DNA of 64,000 nt, taken from Conus ventricosus. Taxonomy: Eukaryota; Mollusca; Gastropoda; Neogastropoda; Conidae. Below the pieces are notes generated by a model. That model saw only the letters and a list, made by a program, of their open reading frames with translations, was not told where the DNA came from and did not search any database. Location of the stretch: assembly GCA_018398815.1 (NCBI GenBank), contig CM031603.1:6109593-6173592 (forward strand), read 5' to 3'. Positions within the stretch are counted from its first letter, which is position 1; every line of letters begins with the position of its first letter. Positions 20,200 through 31,384 of the stretch are shown one piece after another. Made by a program: the position numbers and the translations under genes.

Positions 20200-21468
20200 C
20201 AGCCTAGTGCCCTCCATCCCTGACACTGACTGCTGTCCAGTGCTAGCCATAGGCTGCACTCCACCCTCTTCAGATCGGATCCTGTTGGTTCCACTGCAGG
20301 TCGTTTCCCTTGACGACCCTTATCCACCTCTTGCAAGGCTGCTGCCTTCTGGAACCTCATGCGACAATCCCTCGCCACATGTCCCTTCTTGTGACAAATG
20401 AAACGCCTAATGTCCCTTTGCCCTTCCTTCTGCCCCACCACTGGGTTTGCAGACTTTGCATGTGGCCCTCAGCGGTCGGCTGGGCTATAAGCAACATTAT
20501 CTTATCTTATCTTGCAGACTTTGCAGAAAACTCCCCTGGTCTCCTTGCACTCTTCTCACCTGTGCCTAGCACCTGTTTCTCCTGCACCTTCGTGCCCAAA
20601 CGTGCCTCTCTATACACCTCTGCGAACTTCAACAACTCTCCTGCTGTCTCTGGCTGTCTCTCTTTCAAATGTATGGTTAACTCAGGGCCGCAACCTGACA
20701 AAATCTGTTCTTTCATAACTAGCTCTTTCAATTCAGCGAACTCCTTTTTCGTACCACTCAACTCTAACCATTTCTCAAAATAGTGATCTAGACGTGCGCC
20801 AAACTGAGTGTACGTTTCCCCTGCTTGCAATCTAGCTGAACGAAATTTCTTTCTGAATCCTTCCTCTGTGAGGTCAAATCCCTTCATCAGTGATTCCTTC
20901 ACAGCACCAAAATCAGATTGGGTGTCTGCTGGCAATGCAGTGAAAATCTGTAATGCCTTACCAGTCAATAGCGCTGACAAAATGACTGCCCACTCTTCTG
21001 TAGGCCAACCCTGACTGGTCGCAAACGTTTCGAAACGACTGATGTATGCATCAATCGAATCGGTTCCTTCAGAGAATTTTGGCAACTTGGGTCGGGGAGC
21101 GTAACTGCGCACAGAGTCACTGGAAACTGAACTCCCATCCTCGGTGGTCTCCCTTTGTATTCTCACTTTCTCTAACTCTAGTTGATCCTTTAGTCTTTCT
21201 GTTTCCTGCGTTTCCCTAGCTTTAATCCTTTCTGTTTCCTGCGCTTCCCTTAGTCTTTCTGTTTCCTGCGTTTCTTTATCATGTTAGCCTGAATCCTTAA
21301 TTTTTCTATTTCTTGCGCTTCTACTGCGACACGGCGTCTTTCCGCGCATTCATCTCTTTCCATCTTTTGTTGGTTTTCAACAAATGCACGCAACTCATCT
21401 CCTGAGTAACCTAAATCACGAGCGACGCTCACAAGTTGTTCAATAGGGGTGTTCTTTTCTTCCGCCAT
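20200..21468 (-). pseudogene. gag polyprotein with SCAN-like capsid, broken
   Basis: The likely start is at 21,468 (MAEEKNTPIEQLVSVARDL). An N-terminal coiled coil is encoded by repeated ~30-bp units giving RLK/ETERxQE heptads. The capsid follows: LPKFSEGTDSIDAYISRFE, then EEWAVILSALLTGKAL, then ELKELVMKEQILSGCGPEL and ERQPETAGELLKFAEVY. The last two blocks resemble the SCAN domain, which is known to descend from Gmr1-like capsids. A zinc knuckle (FICHKKGHVARDC near 20,385-20,425) has Arg in place of its first Cys. A frameshift lies near 21,290, and a 52-bp SINE insertion at 20,461-20,512 truncates the frame. Gag packages the element RNA in cytoplasmic particles. Confidence 0.85.
20448..20525 (-). 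mobile_element. Truncated family-B SINE in gag with 13-bp duplication
   Basis: TGCAGACTTTGCA at 20,448-20,460 and 20,513-20,525 flanks 52 bp (20,461-20,512). The insert is the reverse complement of the SINE head seen at 2,776 (TAAGATAATGTTGCTTATAG then CCCAGCCGACCGC). The net 65-bp insertion shifts the gag frame and brings an immediate stop. It postdates the LTR element. Confidence 0.9.
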
Positions 21469-21540
21469 TATAACTTTCTTTTTCTTTTTTTTTGAACAAG
21501 ATTTTACTACTACGACAGCCAAACTGGTGGTTACTGACAC

Positions 21541-21870
21541 GAGTGACGTGATAGCACAATCCTATGAATGATAATATTAGCTTGGGACAACGTAATTAGT
21601 TTTTTATAAGACGCCCAGCGCCTGACCCAACTATGAGAGCGAATTATAGGCAATCTGTGCGAATGAGTACTCTGGGGGTGAAATGCCAAGCCTAGTATTA
21701 ACTATCTTGGAAGCAATGCCAAGCCTAGTATTTAACTATCTTGGGAACATACAGTAAGACAACCCCTTGTCTTAGGATTACAATACTTGAATCCCACCCA
21801 GCTTCCTCTCTGAGAAGTTGAACAATTATAATAAATGGGCCAGAATATCCTGGCAGGCTCGCCAATAAAT
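21541..21870 (-). other. 5' leader of the LTR element
   Basis: Non-coding leader between the 5' LTR and gag. It includes a short internal repeat ending AAGCCTAGTATT(A)ACTATCTTGG twice (near 21,690 and 21,722). Confidence 0.5.
21847..21864 (-). promoter_or_regulatory. Candidate primer binding site
   Basis: Six bases inside the 5' LTR the minus strand reads TGGCGAGCCTGCCAGGAT. The leading TGG is the complement of a tRNA CCA end, as expected for a primer binding site. The matching tRNA was not identified. Confidence 0.55.
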
Positions 21871-23160
21871 TGTCAACCTCGGGTGATGTCGATGGGGGAA
21901 GGACTAGCGCACAGCCCAAACACACTCACAGCTTGCTTACAATCTCATTCATATATCATGCATTCGTCACATCAAACCACTAGTAAAGTCTATAACTTTA
22001 CTACACATGGTCATAGAACGAAACATCAATGCATATGGAATCAAACCAAATAAAACATTCTCTCTTTCCTGAACTTCACAGAATAATTTATCTAAAACAT
22101 CATTAACTAACCCGGGTATAAATAGATTTCTACTTTACCTGGCCAGGTGATCTTAACTATTCACGAATCACTGTCTTTTCTTCTCTTTTTTTTCTTTGTT
22201 TCTTTTCACTGTCACTTTCACAACACGGCACAACTGCTGGTCTGCTGGCACTGGCGTTGGTCTGTGGTTCTGCTTGACGAAGTGACGCTGCCAGGTATGA
22301 GGTCGAACCCCGGTTAAGATGGAACAGTGACTATCAACATCGATCTGTTCTCCTTTCTTCCTTCCTGCATTAACGCATTTCACTCTCTCTCTCTCTTCTA
22401 GTCTGCTCTATCAAATGGACATGGTTGCTTTTCTTTTCCTTTTCTTTTTCTTTCTTTTTCTCATCATTAGTTAGCAACTCTCTCTCCCCACATCTCTCTT
22501 TAGTCCTTCCTCTGCAGACTATCTCCTGCTAATCTCTCAACTTGGTTCTCTTCTCTCCTCCCTTCATCTCTCTGCTTCTCTCTCAAGCAGACCTAGAACC
22601 TCTCCCTCTCTCTGTCTCTCTCCTTCTCCTCCGTTCTGCTCCTCCACTCTCGCATCCCTATCTTATCTTGAAACTCATCTGTCCAAGGGCGAGTACCATT
22701 GGTCAGTATTTTTACCGCCCCGTACCCGAAGTTATCTCCCTCTAATTCCATTGGATATTCAAATCATGACAGCACGCCTACACGCCTCACTCTCTGTGGT
22801 GGTCAATTGGTCATTTAATTGATTAGCTAGATTTCGCCCCCACCACACACTACCTTCTCCCTCTCCCTTTCCTGCTTTAACCTGCGACGTCCGACTAACA
22901 ATGGCGCTGGTTCCACAAATTGGCTAGATGAGCCTGAGCCAGGCGCTACGACTCGTCTCGCTAGACATCGAGGCGTCGGTCAAAGCTGCTTAGTCCGTCT
23001 GGCCGGACAGACCGTCTCTGTGGAGCCTCTCCCCTATGCTTAATTGGCTGGATCCGAACCATGGGCCCGTCTACGTGGCGCCCAGAATATTTGAGTTAGA
23101 GCTAAAATATGTCCAAACAACCTGGACCACGACTTGGTTGTTCTATTTTTGACCGTGACA
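21871..23160 (-). repeat. 5' LTR of the Gmr1-like element
   Basis: On the minus strand it begins TGTCACGGTC and ends GGTTGACA, giving TG...CA ends. It matches the LTR at 14,440-15,731 over its full length. Visible differences are single-base indels and a 12-bp deletion near 22,240 relative to the other LTR. Confidence 0.9.
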
Positions 23161-23165
23161 GTGTC
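23161..23165. repeat. Target site duplication GTGTC (right)
   Basis: Identical to 14,435-14,439. Removing one copy and the element restores a LINE reading frame. Confidence 0.9.
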
Positions 23166-23379
23166 TGGGAAGGCACCCTCAACATTAGTTAATAGATATT
23201 AACCTTCAAACACCATTATTTCAACCATCTTATGTGCCAATTTGCATAGTCCACAATAAATCCACCACCCACCACCACAGCACTCCTTGCCTTTTGTATG
23301 AACCTGACTATTAAGAAAGTGTTTTGTACTTGAAATGCACATGTATGTTATTCTGTTTAGTAAGCATGTCTTAACTGAG

Positions 23380-23387
<8 letters not shown>

Positions 23388-23449
<62 letters not shown>

Positions 23450-23464
23450 TGTGTCTGTGTGTGT
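23388..23464. repeat. (GT)n microsatellite
   Basis: Long GT run within the decayed LINE 3' region. Confidence 0.95.
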
Positions 23465-23514
23465 TTCCAACTACCTCCTGCCTTTTCGACATAATGTCGT
23501 TATGCTTGTATTCT

Positions 23515-24065
<551 letters not shown>

Positions 24066-24243
24066 ATTTTACTTTTTATTTTGTTTTATTTCTTATCCAG
24101 TTTTACTTTTAGTTCCAGCCACTTTGTGCATGCTCCTTTTGTTGCCTCATCTTATTTTGCATTATTGACCCTACTCAGGGTGAGGACTGGATGTAAAAAA
24201 AAAACACATCAGTGCTTATCTGTTATCCTCTTAAATAAAGAAT

Positions 24244-24376
24244 TTTGTCTTATCTTGTCTTGTCTTGTCTTGTCTTGTCTTGTCTTGTCTTGTCTTGTCT
24301 TGTCTTGTCTTGTCTTGTCTTGTCTTGTCTTGTCTTGTCTTGTCTTGTCTTGTCTTGTCTTGTCTTGTCTTGTCTA
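24244..24376. repeat. (TCTTG)n pentanucleotide array
   Basis: About 25 nearly perfect TCTTG units directly follow the LINE 3' end AATAAAGAATTTTG. The repeat appears to have grown from the LINE tail. Confidence 0.95.
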
Positions 24377-25535
24377 ATGTCTTGTCTACGCTGGCAGAAC
24401 TCAAATCTGGCATTAGTTCACCAACGGGAAAAAAAAAGAAAAAAACTTTGGGAAAAGTACAAGGTGGAAGAGATGAAGGGATGGGGTGGAGGAGGGTGAC
24501 AGAAGTGGGAGTAAAGGGACAGAGTTCAGGAAGTAGTATGTTATATCAAGGTGAATCACTTGCAATTTTCATTGTTTTGGTGTTTGTTGATGGGTTGCTA
24601 TTGTTTGTTGGTTTGTTTTTGCATCGATGATTTAGGACGTTATCACAGTATCAAGATAGTAGTACAGACACTGACTTGAGCTTAAGCCCCTACCATATGA
24701 ACATTCCATCATTCAAACCTTTTCATATGCATATGTGCAAAAACTGCAGTCCAGTTAACTGCTATTTTAACATCAAAATTAAATCTTGCCATATCCAATC
24801 GGATACTTAAATTGTCTGCTTCAATAAACTGTGGAAGTCAGTATTGTTTGCACTCGTACAAGGATCTCACAATCTTTGTGTAGAAAAAAGTCAGTTACAA
24901 AGGTTTTGTTTTTTTTCTTTAGAATTTTAGGAGTGCAATCCACGGTCTTTTTTGTCGGTTAGGGCTTAAAAACTTTCCATTCATCTCTTCAATGACAGAA
25001 CAGTCAACACTGATAGTGATTGGTCTGCGGCAGGAAGGAAGCTGGAAGAAAGTATAAAGCAGCTTGCTAACACTAGTAAAGACGGCCTGTCCAGATGATT
25101 TTTGAATGTGTTTGTAAATGATGCCATTTAAAGTTCAGGTGAGAGTTAGATTCAGAAGTGAGCATATATATGTTTTTCTGAAGCAATGTTTACACTTTAT
25201 AGAACTGTGACCCTGAGGATGTCCTTTTAGTCCACACCTATTCGATTCCTAGTTTTACTTTTATCATCGATAATGCTGATTAATAAAATAACTAAAGCCT
25301 TATTTTTTCTTTATCATCAAATACGTTATAACTCTGCGAAATTGTTATAACCTTCCTCTTGAAAAGTGTAAAGTCAGCAGTCTTAGTGTTTCTTTATAGT
25401 TTATGTCCATTTTTTTTAAAAACCACATTTGATTGTTCTATTCTTTACTCTCTAAAAAGCAGATAACTAGTGTTGATATGGGTATTAGATTACATTTCTA
25501 CATCTAGACAGGGTTGAACCTTGAGTTATGTAATA
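24377..25535. other. Spacer, nothing recognised
   Basis: Mainly AT-rich unique sequence. No coding frame, RNA gene or repeat is supported. It could include distal upstream sequence of DHX34. Confidence 0.5.
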
Positions 25536-25775
25536 ACTAGCCACACCCTCCCTCCTTTCCCCACCCAGCTCCGCGTCACCCCCTTCTCCCCTCTTCCCCC
25601 ATCCCCTTCACCCTCTTCCCCTGTCCCCCTATCCCACTCATCTCCCTTTCTGTCTTCCCCTCCCCCCCTTCTCCCCTCATCCACAGTTGCCTTCCTGAAC
25701 ACCCACCGTTTGCCTTAGACCCTTTGTAAATTCTTTACAGGGAAAATAAAATTAAAAAAAAAACGAAAAAAGAAA
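25536..25775 (+). mobile_element. Probable retroposed 3' end
   Basis: A C-rich pyrimidine stretch is followed by TTACAGGGAAAATAAAATTA and an A-run. The structure resembles a poly(A)-tailed LINE 3' UTR such as 3,390-3,676. The family is not certain. Confidence 0.4.
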
Positions 25776-25794
25776 GTGTCAAAACCCAGGATTA

Positions 25795-25863
25795 AATCAA
25801 GGACCTTCAGACCTTGAGTCAAGCTCCGTCCCAACTGAGCTTTTCCAGCCGACAATAATGATG
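25795..25863 (-). repeat. Decayed tRNA-like sequence
   Basis: The minus strand reads a box-A-like AGCTCAGTTGG and a box-B-like GGTCCTTGATTTAATCC. It is probably an old SINE head, and too diverged to be a functional tRNA. Confidence 0.4.
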
Positions 25864-26106
25864 ACGTTTGTCATCAGTCTGTATGAAAGCCAGTGACCAG
25901 GCGTCTTTGGTTTGAATGTTACAGAATCATGATACTGAATTTCTGAGAGTTCATATGATTGATGAGAAATGCAAATAATATGATTTCTAGCACTAAAGTT
26001 ATTCACTCTTGATTGTTTAGTATGCTGATGAGTCACATGCCAGATTTGGAGTAGAGCAGTGGAACACTGGATTAGTATATTAAAAACAACAAAGACAGAC
26101 TTCACA

Positions 26107-26107
26107 C

Positions 26108-26140
<33 letters not shown>

Positions 26141-26142
26141 AG
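26107..26142. repeat. (CAGA)n microsatellite
   Basis: Short tetranucleotide run. Confidence 0.9.
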
Positions 26143-26985
26143 GAACATATATAAAAGAAGTATGTTTCCATATATAAATGGATTGAAGTTCATTTAATCA
26201 TTCCCAGTATCTGTTTTGCTCTGTTGATTACTTTGTTGTTGTTGCATTGCTGATAAGTCAGTAGTGTCAAATGCAAAAATCTGTAGATTAACACCAGAGT
26301 CTTTTCTTCTTTGCAGGATGTGATTTTTGTTAAATACATGTGTCCTTAACCAGTTTTGTCATGTAGTCATGAGTGTTTGCATAAAAGATGGCATTGCTTG
26401 GCATTTACATAAATTTCATTCCAGTCATCTGACCACATTTGTACAGTTTTCAAGTTATTTGGATGACGCTGTGTTCTGACACTAATCTCAAGCACATAAA
26501 TGAGAGGAATGTGTGGAGATATGCATATGATTATTTTATGTACAGTTTTCTATGCTTATTCAATAAGTGAACAGCAACTGGTGTCAGTTGGGGGCTATTG
26601 ATAGCTGAGTGCAATAGTGGCCTAAGTGCATTAGAATCGAAAGCACTGAACACTGGTCAGCAAAATAGCTCAGTGGCAGTGCAGGTGGTTGGTTTGTGAT
26701 GATCCTACGTGAGAGCTCCCCATGGATAGCTGACACTTGGTTGTGACAGAATGAGTCTGGTGTGGCCATGTTTGGGGGAGTTAGAATTAGGAGCGTGGGA
26801 GTAACTCAGTAACACTGAAAGCATCATTTGTGCGTGAATCCGCATTTACTTTCACAAATTTCTTGATTTAAGCATCCCCCTTTAGACGGACTGGACATTG
26901 CCTCCTTGAGATTGAGAACAACGTAAAACCCTTGTATGTATTGTGTCTTTTATATGTGTGTGCACCTGTGTGTGTGTGTGTACAG
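26143..26985 (+). other. Sequence upstream of DHX34 exon 1, possible 5' UTR intron
   Basis: No coding frame is seen. A pyrimidine/GT-rich stretch ending TACAG at 26,981-26,985 is a possible acceptor just 22 bases before the DHX34 start codon, so an upstream non-coding exon may exist. A tRNA-like AATAGCTCAGTGGCAGTGC lies near 26,663 and is probably SINE-derived. Confidence 0.4.
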
Positions 26986-27007
26986 GTTGTAGATTCACAG
27001 AAGCGGC

Positions 27008-28030
27008 ATGTCTGACACATCCCCAGAGCCGAGGAAAAGAAGACGAGAACACGATGATGACGCGTGAAGACACACACAAACATCACAAGAAACACAAACA
27101 TAAAAAATCAAAGCATCATGACTACACAAAAAGGAGAAAGACAGAGGAAAACACTCATCAGACCGCAAAAGGGAGGGGCTGTCCCCTTCTGTGGAATGTG
27201 ACAGCCAAAGATTAGAAAAGACAAACAACATGGAGCAAAACTAAAGTTGGACAAGAAAAAACATGGGACTTCTAGTCCAGAAATCTGTGAGCGATCCGGC
27301 GAAGACAGGACAAAACATTCTGGACAGGCAGCTGGCAACAAAGAACCCACAGTACAAACCGAGATTATCGTCATCATAAACAGAGATCNNNNNNNNNNNN
27401 NNNNNNNNNNNNNNNNNNNNNNNNNNNNNNNNNNNNNNNNNNNNNNNNNNNNNNNNNNNNNNNNNNNNNNNNNNNNNNNNNNNNNNNNTGAAAGTAGAGG
27501 TTCCATCAAAATCACAGACAGCAGACATTTTGATGAAAGACACGATCCTGGCCACAGGAAAGAGAGGCGATCGCGTTGGTCAGATAGGACAGATGGTCAC
27601 GGTGAGAACAGTGTCAAGGCTGAGGTAAGTCATCGCAGGCAAGATTACACTCCTCAGATATGGACAGGTATGGAAGAGAACCAGAGAAGAAAAGTGAAAA
27701 GGACTTGCATCAAGGTATTGATAATTCAACCACCGGCCAGTCATTCCACCAGGCTGGTAGCCTCGCAGTCACAGACTTCCCTCAGCCCAAAGTCAAGTTC
27801 CCTCCCTTCAAAACGTGAAGGCCATCCCATCAAGGAAGGAGACCAAGAGGCCCCAGACTACAATTTTGACTACAGTAAACACAAAGCCTCGCTCAACAGG
27901 ATGTTCTTCAGGGACCAGGACCTCATCTCCAGGGGGTCCAAGGACTATGAGGATTTCTGGGCCTTTCTCCACAAGTACCAAGCTTACCAGAAGAAGAAGG
28001 CAGAAAGTGAAGGCAAGAAACGCAGCAAAG
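27008..28030 (+). CDS. DHX34: DHX34 exon 1 (N-terminal head), gapped and frame-shifted
   Basis: The start at 27,008 (MSDTSPEPRKRRREHDDD) is chosen because it follows an acceptor-like TACAG and opens a basic head. A His/Lys-rich stretch (HKHHKKHKHKKSKHH) follows in a shifted frame. At least two or three single-base shifts before 27,250 and a 100-N gap prevent a single frame. From 27,489 the frame is open to the donor at 28,031 and ends with MFFRDQDLISRGSKDYEDFW, the conserved DHX34 N-terminal block. A perfect GAG|GTAAGT at 27,622-27,630 lies inside and could be a true donor, in which case part of 27,625-27,800 would be intron. Confidence 0.75.
27389..27488. other. Assembly gap of 100 N
   Basis: Exactly 100 N, the conventional length for a gap of unknown size. 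It falls within DHX34 exon 1, so coding sequence is missing. Confidence 0.98.
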
Positions 28031-28465
28031 GTACATAGTTTTTGTTGTTGTTCTTGCACACGTGCACTCGTTTTTGTTGTTCTTGGACATGTGCACTAAG
28101 TATGCACATTCTAAGCACATTTGTTTTGTCCCAAGAAACATGCAGTTTATGAACGTGTGTGTTGTTCTTAAAGACATGGGCTATATTGTGAACACTAAAA
28201 ATAGCGCACATCTTGTCCTCAGAAACTTGCTGTGTTCTGATCTCCCAGTTTAATGCTGATTGTAAGAGTTGGGCTCACCCTTTCTCAGACATTATAAAGG
28301 GTAGTTTAATTCTCAGCTCAGCCTTTTAAAGGGTACCAGGATTTGGAAAAACTTTTTTCCTTTTTTTTTTTTTCAAGTTCAGGCAAGACCTTAACAAAGC
28401 TGAGGCAGAAGTAGGTTGTTAAGGTACATCCAGTTCTTTCTCTCCTTTTTCACGCACACACACAG

Positions 28466-28540
<75 letters not shown>

Positions 28541-31004
28541 ATACAGAATGAAACATTCTGTTACCAAAAAAAGTGTGTTTTAATAACTGGCCTGCAGCAT
28601 TCATATTGACTGAAAAATTGGATGCTGATGAACTACAAAGCAGACAAAATTTACTGTTTTAAAATCATTATTGTCAGTTTCTTCATAGCAAATGTATGTC
28701 CATTTCTGGAAGCTTTGGGACCTATTGTTGGCAAAGGTATATTGACATTGACCTTTAATTGGATCAGTGCTCAGATGACTCCTTTGCCCTCATACCCTGA
28801 CTCTTGTCGAAGTGGAGCCAGCGACATTTGGAAAGATCATAATCAGAAACGATAGTCACACAGTGATTCAAAGAAAATTTTGTGGATGTTCTCTGCTAAA
28901 AAGCCTGATTGTTTTAAATGGTGGCGTAGGGTCAAAGCCATGAGTTAGAAAAAGGCGTCAGATTTGACAAAACGTGAACTGCTATTCAGAAGAAGCTGTC
29001 GACTTGGGCGCAGCTCTGACATTATGGCGCGATGGTCAAGTCAAATTCTTTGTAAGTTCTTTGGGTTTTTTTTTTGTGAAACACAGGCTGTATATCAATT
29101 TTATGTCATCTGCTGGCAAGGCACTGTTACAGATGATGATGGGTGGGGCAAAAAACAAAACAAAAAAGACACGTGACTTTCAAACCTGTAATGTGTCCTT
29201 GTATAAAGAGTTGTTCATGCAAGCTGTGATGATTATAGAGTAAACACATACACAGATGATTGTGATATAGGATGAACGTCACGCATTGCAAGATTTTTCA
29301 GCAGATACTTTTGAGTCATTAGGTGTGACATATGCTCATCTGTATGTGAAATGGACACTCTGTGTGTATGAACAGTTTATACATGCACATAAATCATTAG
29401 ATGCCCTCTGAAACATAAGTTGATGAACACTGTTACCACATGTGTGTTGTACTCATGAACATGCAGTAAACACTTGATATATGTATGCAAGCATATCATC
29501 CTTAGAAACATGCACCAAATGAACACTATGTGCACAATGTGTGTCTGTATCATGTTATCCTCAGAAACATGCACCAAATGAACACTGTGCACAATGTGTG
29601 TCTGTAGCATATCAATCTCAGAAACATGCACCAAATGAACACAGGTGCACAATGTGTGTCTGTAGCATATCCTCAGAAACATGCACCAAATGAACACTGT
29701 GCACAATGTGTGTCTGTAGCATATCATCCTCAGAAACATGCACCAAATGAACACTATGTGTACAGTGTGTGTCTGTAGCATATCATCCTCAGAAACAATT
29801 GCACCAATTGAACACTATGTGTACAGTGTGTGTCTGTAGCATATCATCCTCAGAAACAATTGCACCAATTGAACACTATGTGTACAGTGTGTGTCTGTAG
29901 CATATCATCCTCAGAAACAATTGCACCAATTGAACACTATGTTGACAGTGTGTGTCTGTAGCATATCATCCTCAGAAACAATTGCACCAATTGAACACTA
30001 TGTGTACAGTGTGTGTCTGTAGCATATCATCCTCAGAAACAATTGAACACTATGTGTACAGTGTGTGTCTGTAGCATATCATCCTCAGAAACAATTGCAC
30101 CAATTGAACACTGTGTACAGTGTGTGTCTGTAGCATATCATCCTCAGAAACAATTACACCAATTGAACACTATGTGTACCGTGTGTGTCTGTAGTGTAGC
30201 ATATCATCCTCAGAAACAATTGCACCAATTGAACACTATGTGTACAGTGTGTGTCTGTAGCATATCATCCTCAGAAACAATTGCACCAATTGAACACTAT
30301 GTGTACAGTGTGTGTCTGTAGCATATCATCCTCAGAAACAATTGCACCAATTGAACACTATGTGTACAGTGTGTGTCTGTAGAATCTTGGATTTGGTGAA
30401 CACTAGTGTGTTGTCCTCGGAATTATGCACTAATCAAAAATACTCTGTGAATTTATATGGTTTGTCTGGAGAAACATGCACTATGTACATGTGTATGCGC
30501 AAGTATTTATTCTAAACATTTTGCACTAAATAAGCACTATATACACGTATGTAAGTTCGCGGGGAAAAACATGTACTGTTGGAGGACTGTATACATATAT
30601 GTGCAGTATTCTCAGAAACATGACTAGTTGCAAACATTTTGTTCTCTGAAACATGCACTATATAAACAGTACATGTATGCAATTTGTGTATGAATACAAA
30701 TAAACATACACATGCCTGCATACGCAGAATTTGCAAATACACGCATATGCATATGTGTACTCTTATATGTACATAGACTCTTACATAAATACATACACGC
30801 ACTGGGCTAATTTTGTGTTCTTACCTACAGAAAACTGTGTAAGAGGACAGTACTCCGTGAACTTTAAGAACAGCTGTTTGAACAATGCAATTACAGTTTC
30901 ATCTTCCATATCCAGGATATTTGACTGAGTACTGAAATTGAAAATCATCCATGAACTCCTAAATATATTTGTCTGAACACTGCAATTAAAGTTTTATCTT
31001 CCAG
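28031..31004 (+). other. DHX34 intron 1
   Basis: It contains (CA)n at 28,453-28,540, unique sequence from 28,541 to 29,480 with no recognised feature, and a large minisatellite at 29,500-30,385. Donor G|GTACAT, acceptor TCTTCCAG. Confidence 0.85.
29500..30385. repeat. 57- to 61-bp minisatellite in intron 1
   Basis: About 15 units. Early units read CCTCAGAAACATGCACCAAA and then TGAACACTGTGCACAATGTG. Later units read CCTCAGAAACAATTGCACCA and then ATTGAACACTATGTGTACAG. The array therefore shows two generations of unit, with the change near 29,790. Confidence 0.92.
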
Positions 31005-31369
31005 GCCTCAGCAAACCTGCAGCAGAATCTCCGGTCAAAGCCTTGGACATTCCACAAAACTACGACCGCCGCTACCGCATCAACCTGTGTCTGATGAGCC
31101 GTGACGCCGAGGACTTCATCAAGAGGGGGAGGCTGGTGGACCACGAAGTGGACAAGGAGCTGACGCGGGAGAGGGTGCGGCAGTTCCGCGGCATCCTCCA
31201 ACACTATCTGGACTTCTGTCAGAAGCAGAAGTTCCAGAAGCTTCGCAAGATCCGCCACGACCAGAAGAACCTGCCCATCTACCAGTACAAGGAGAAGATC
31301 GTGTCCATGATCCAGCAGCATCAGATCGTGGTGGTGGCCGGAGACACAGGGTGTGGAAAGTCCACCCAG
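31005..31369 (+). CDS. DHX34: DHX34 exon 2, helicase motif I
   Basis: Acceptor TCTTCCAG|GC, donor CAG|GTAACC, 365 nt. It encodes DIPQNYDRRYRINLCLM, the HYLDFCQKQKFQKL block, and ends in VVVVAGDTGCGKSTQ, the Walker A motif that binds ATP phosphate. One uninterrupted frame. Confidence 0.95.
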
Positions 31370-31384
31370 GTAACCGGGGCTGAC

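Larger units (their letters stand above)
14440..23160 (-). mobile_element. Gmr1-like LTR retrotransposon, complete but inactivated
   Basis: An 8.7-kb element lies on the minus strand between two LTRs of ~1.29 kb, flanked by a perfect target duplication GTGTC (14,435-14,439 and 23,161-23,165). Internal order in transcription direction is gag with SCAN-like capsid and zinc knuckle, protease, integrase, reverse transcriptase, RNase H, with no env. Integrase before reverse transcriptase is the Ty1/copia order, while the integrase (HHCC finger, GPF-type C-terminus) and reverse transcriptase resemble Ty3/gypsy. That combination defines Gmr1-like elements. Inactivating lesions include a SINE in gag, a stop before the protease DTG, several frameshifts and a LINE at the end of RNase H. 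Confidence 0.9.

Noticed and set aside
17237..20783. Plus-strand genes between 17 and 21 kb
   Set aside because: These plus-strand frames are antisense to the retrotransposon pol and gag and carry no domains of their own.
14440..23160. Endogenous retrovirus with envelope
   Set aside because: No env-like frame, signal peptide or transmembrane segment is found between RNase H and the 3' LTR.
30013..30321. Cys-rich secreted-peptide gene
   Set aside because: The repeating CTVCVCS frames are a by-product of the 61-bp minisatellite.
29500..30385. CRISPR array
   Set aside because: The units are head-to-tail repeats with no unique spacers, in an animal intron.
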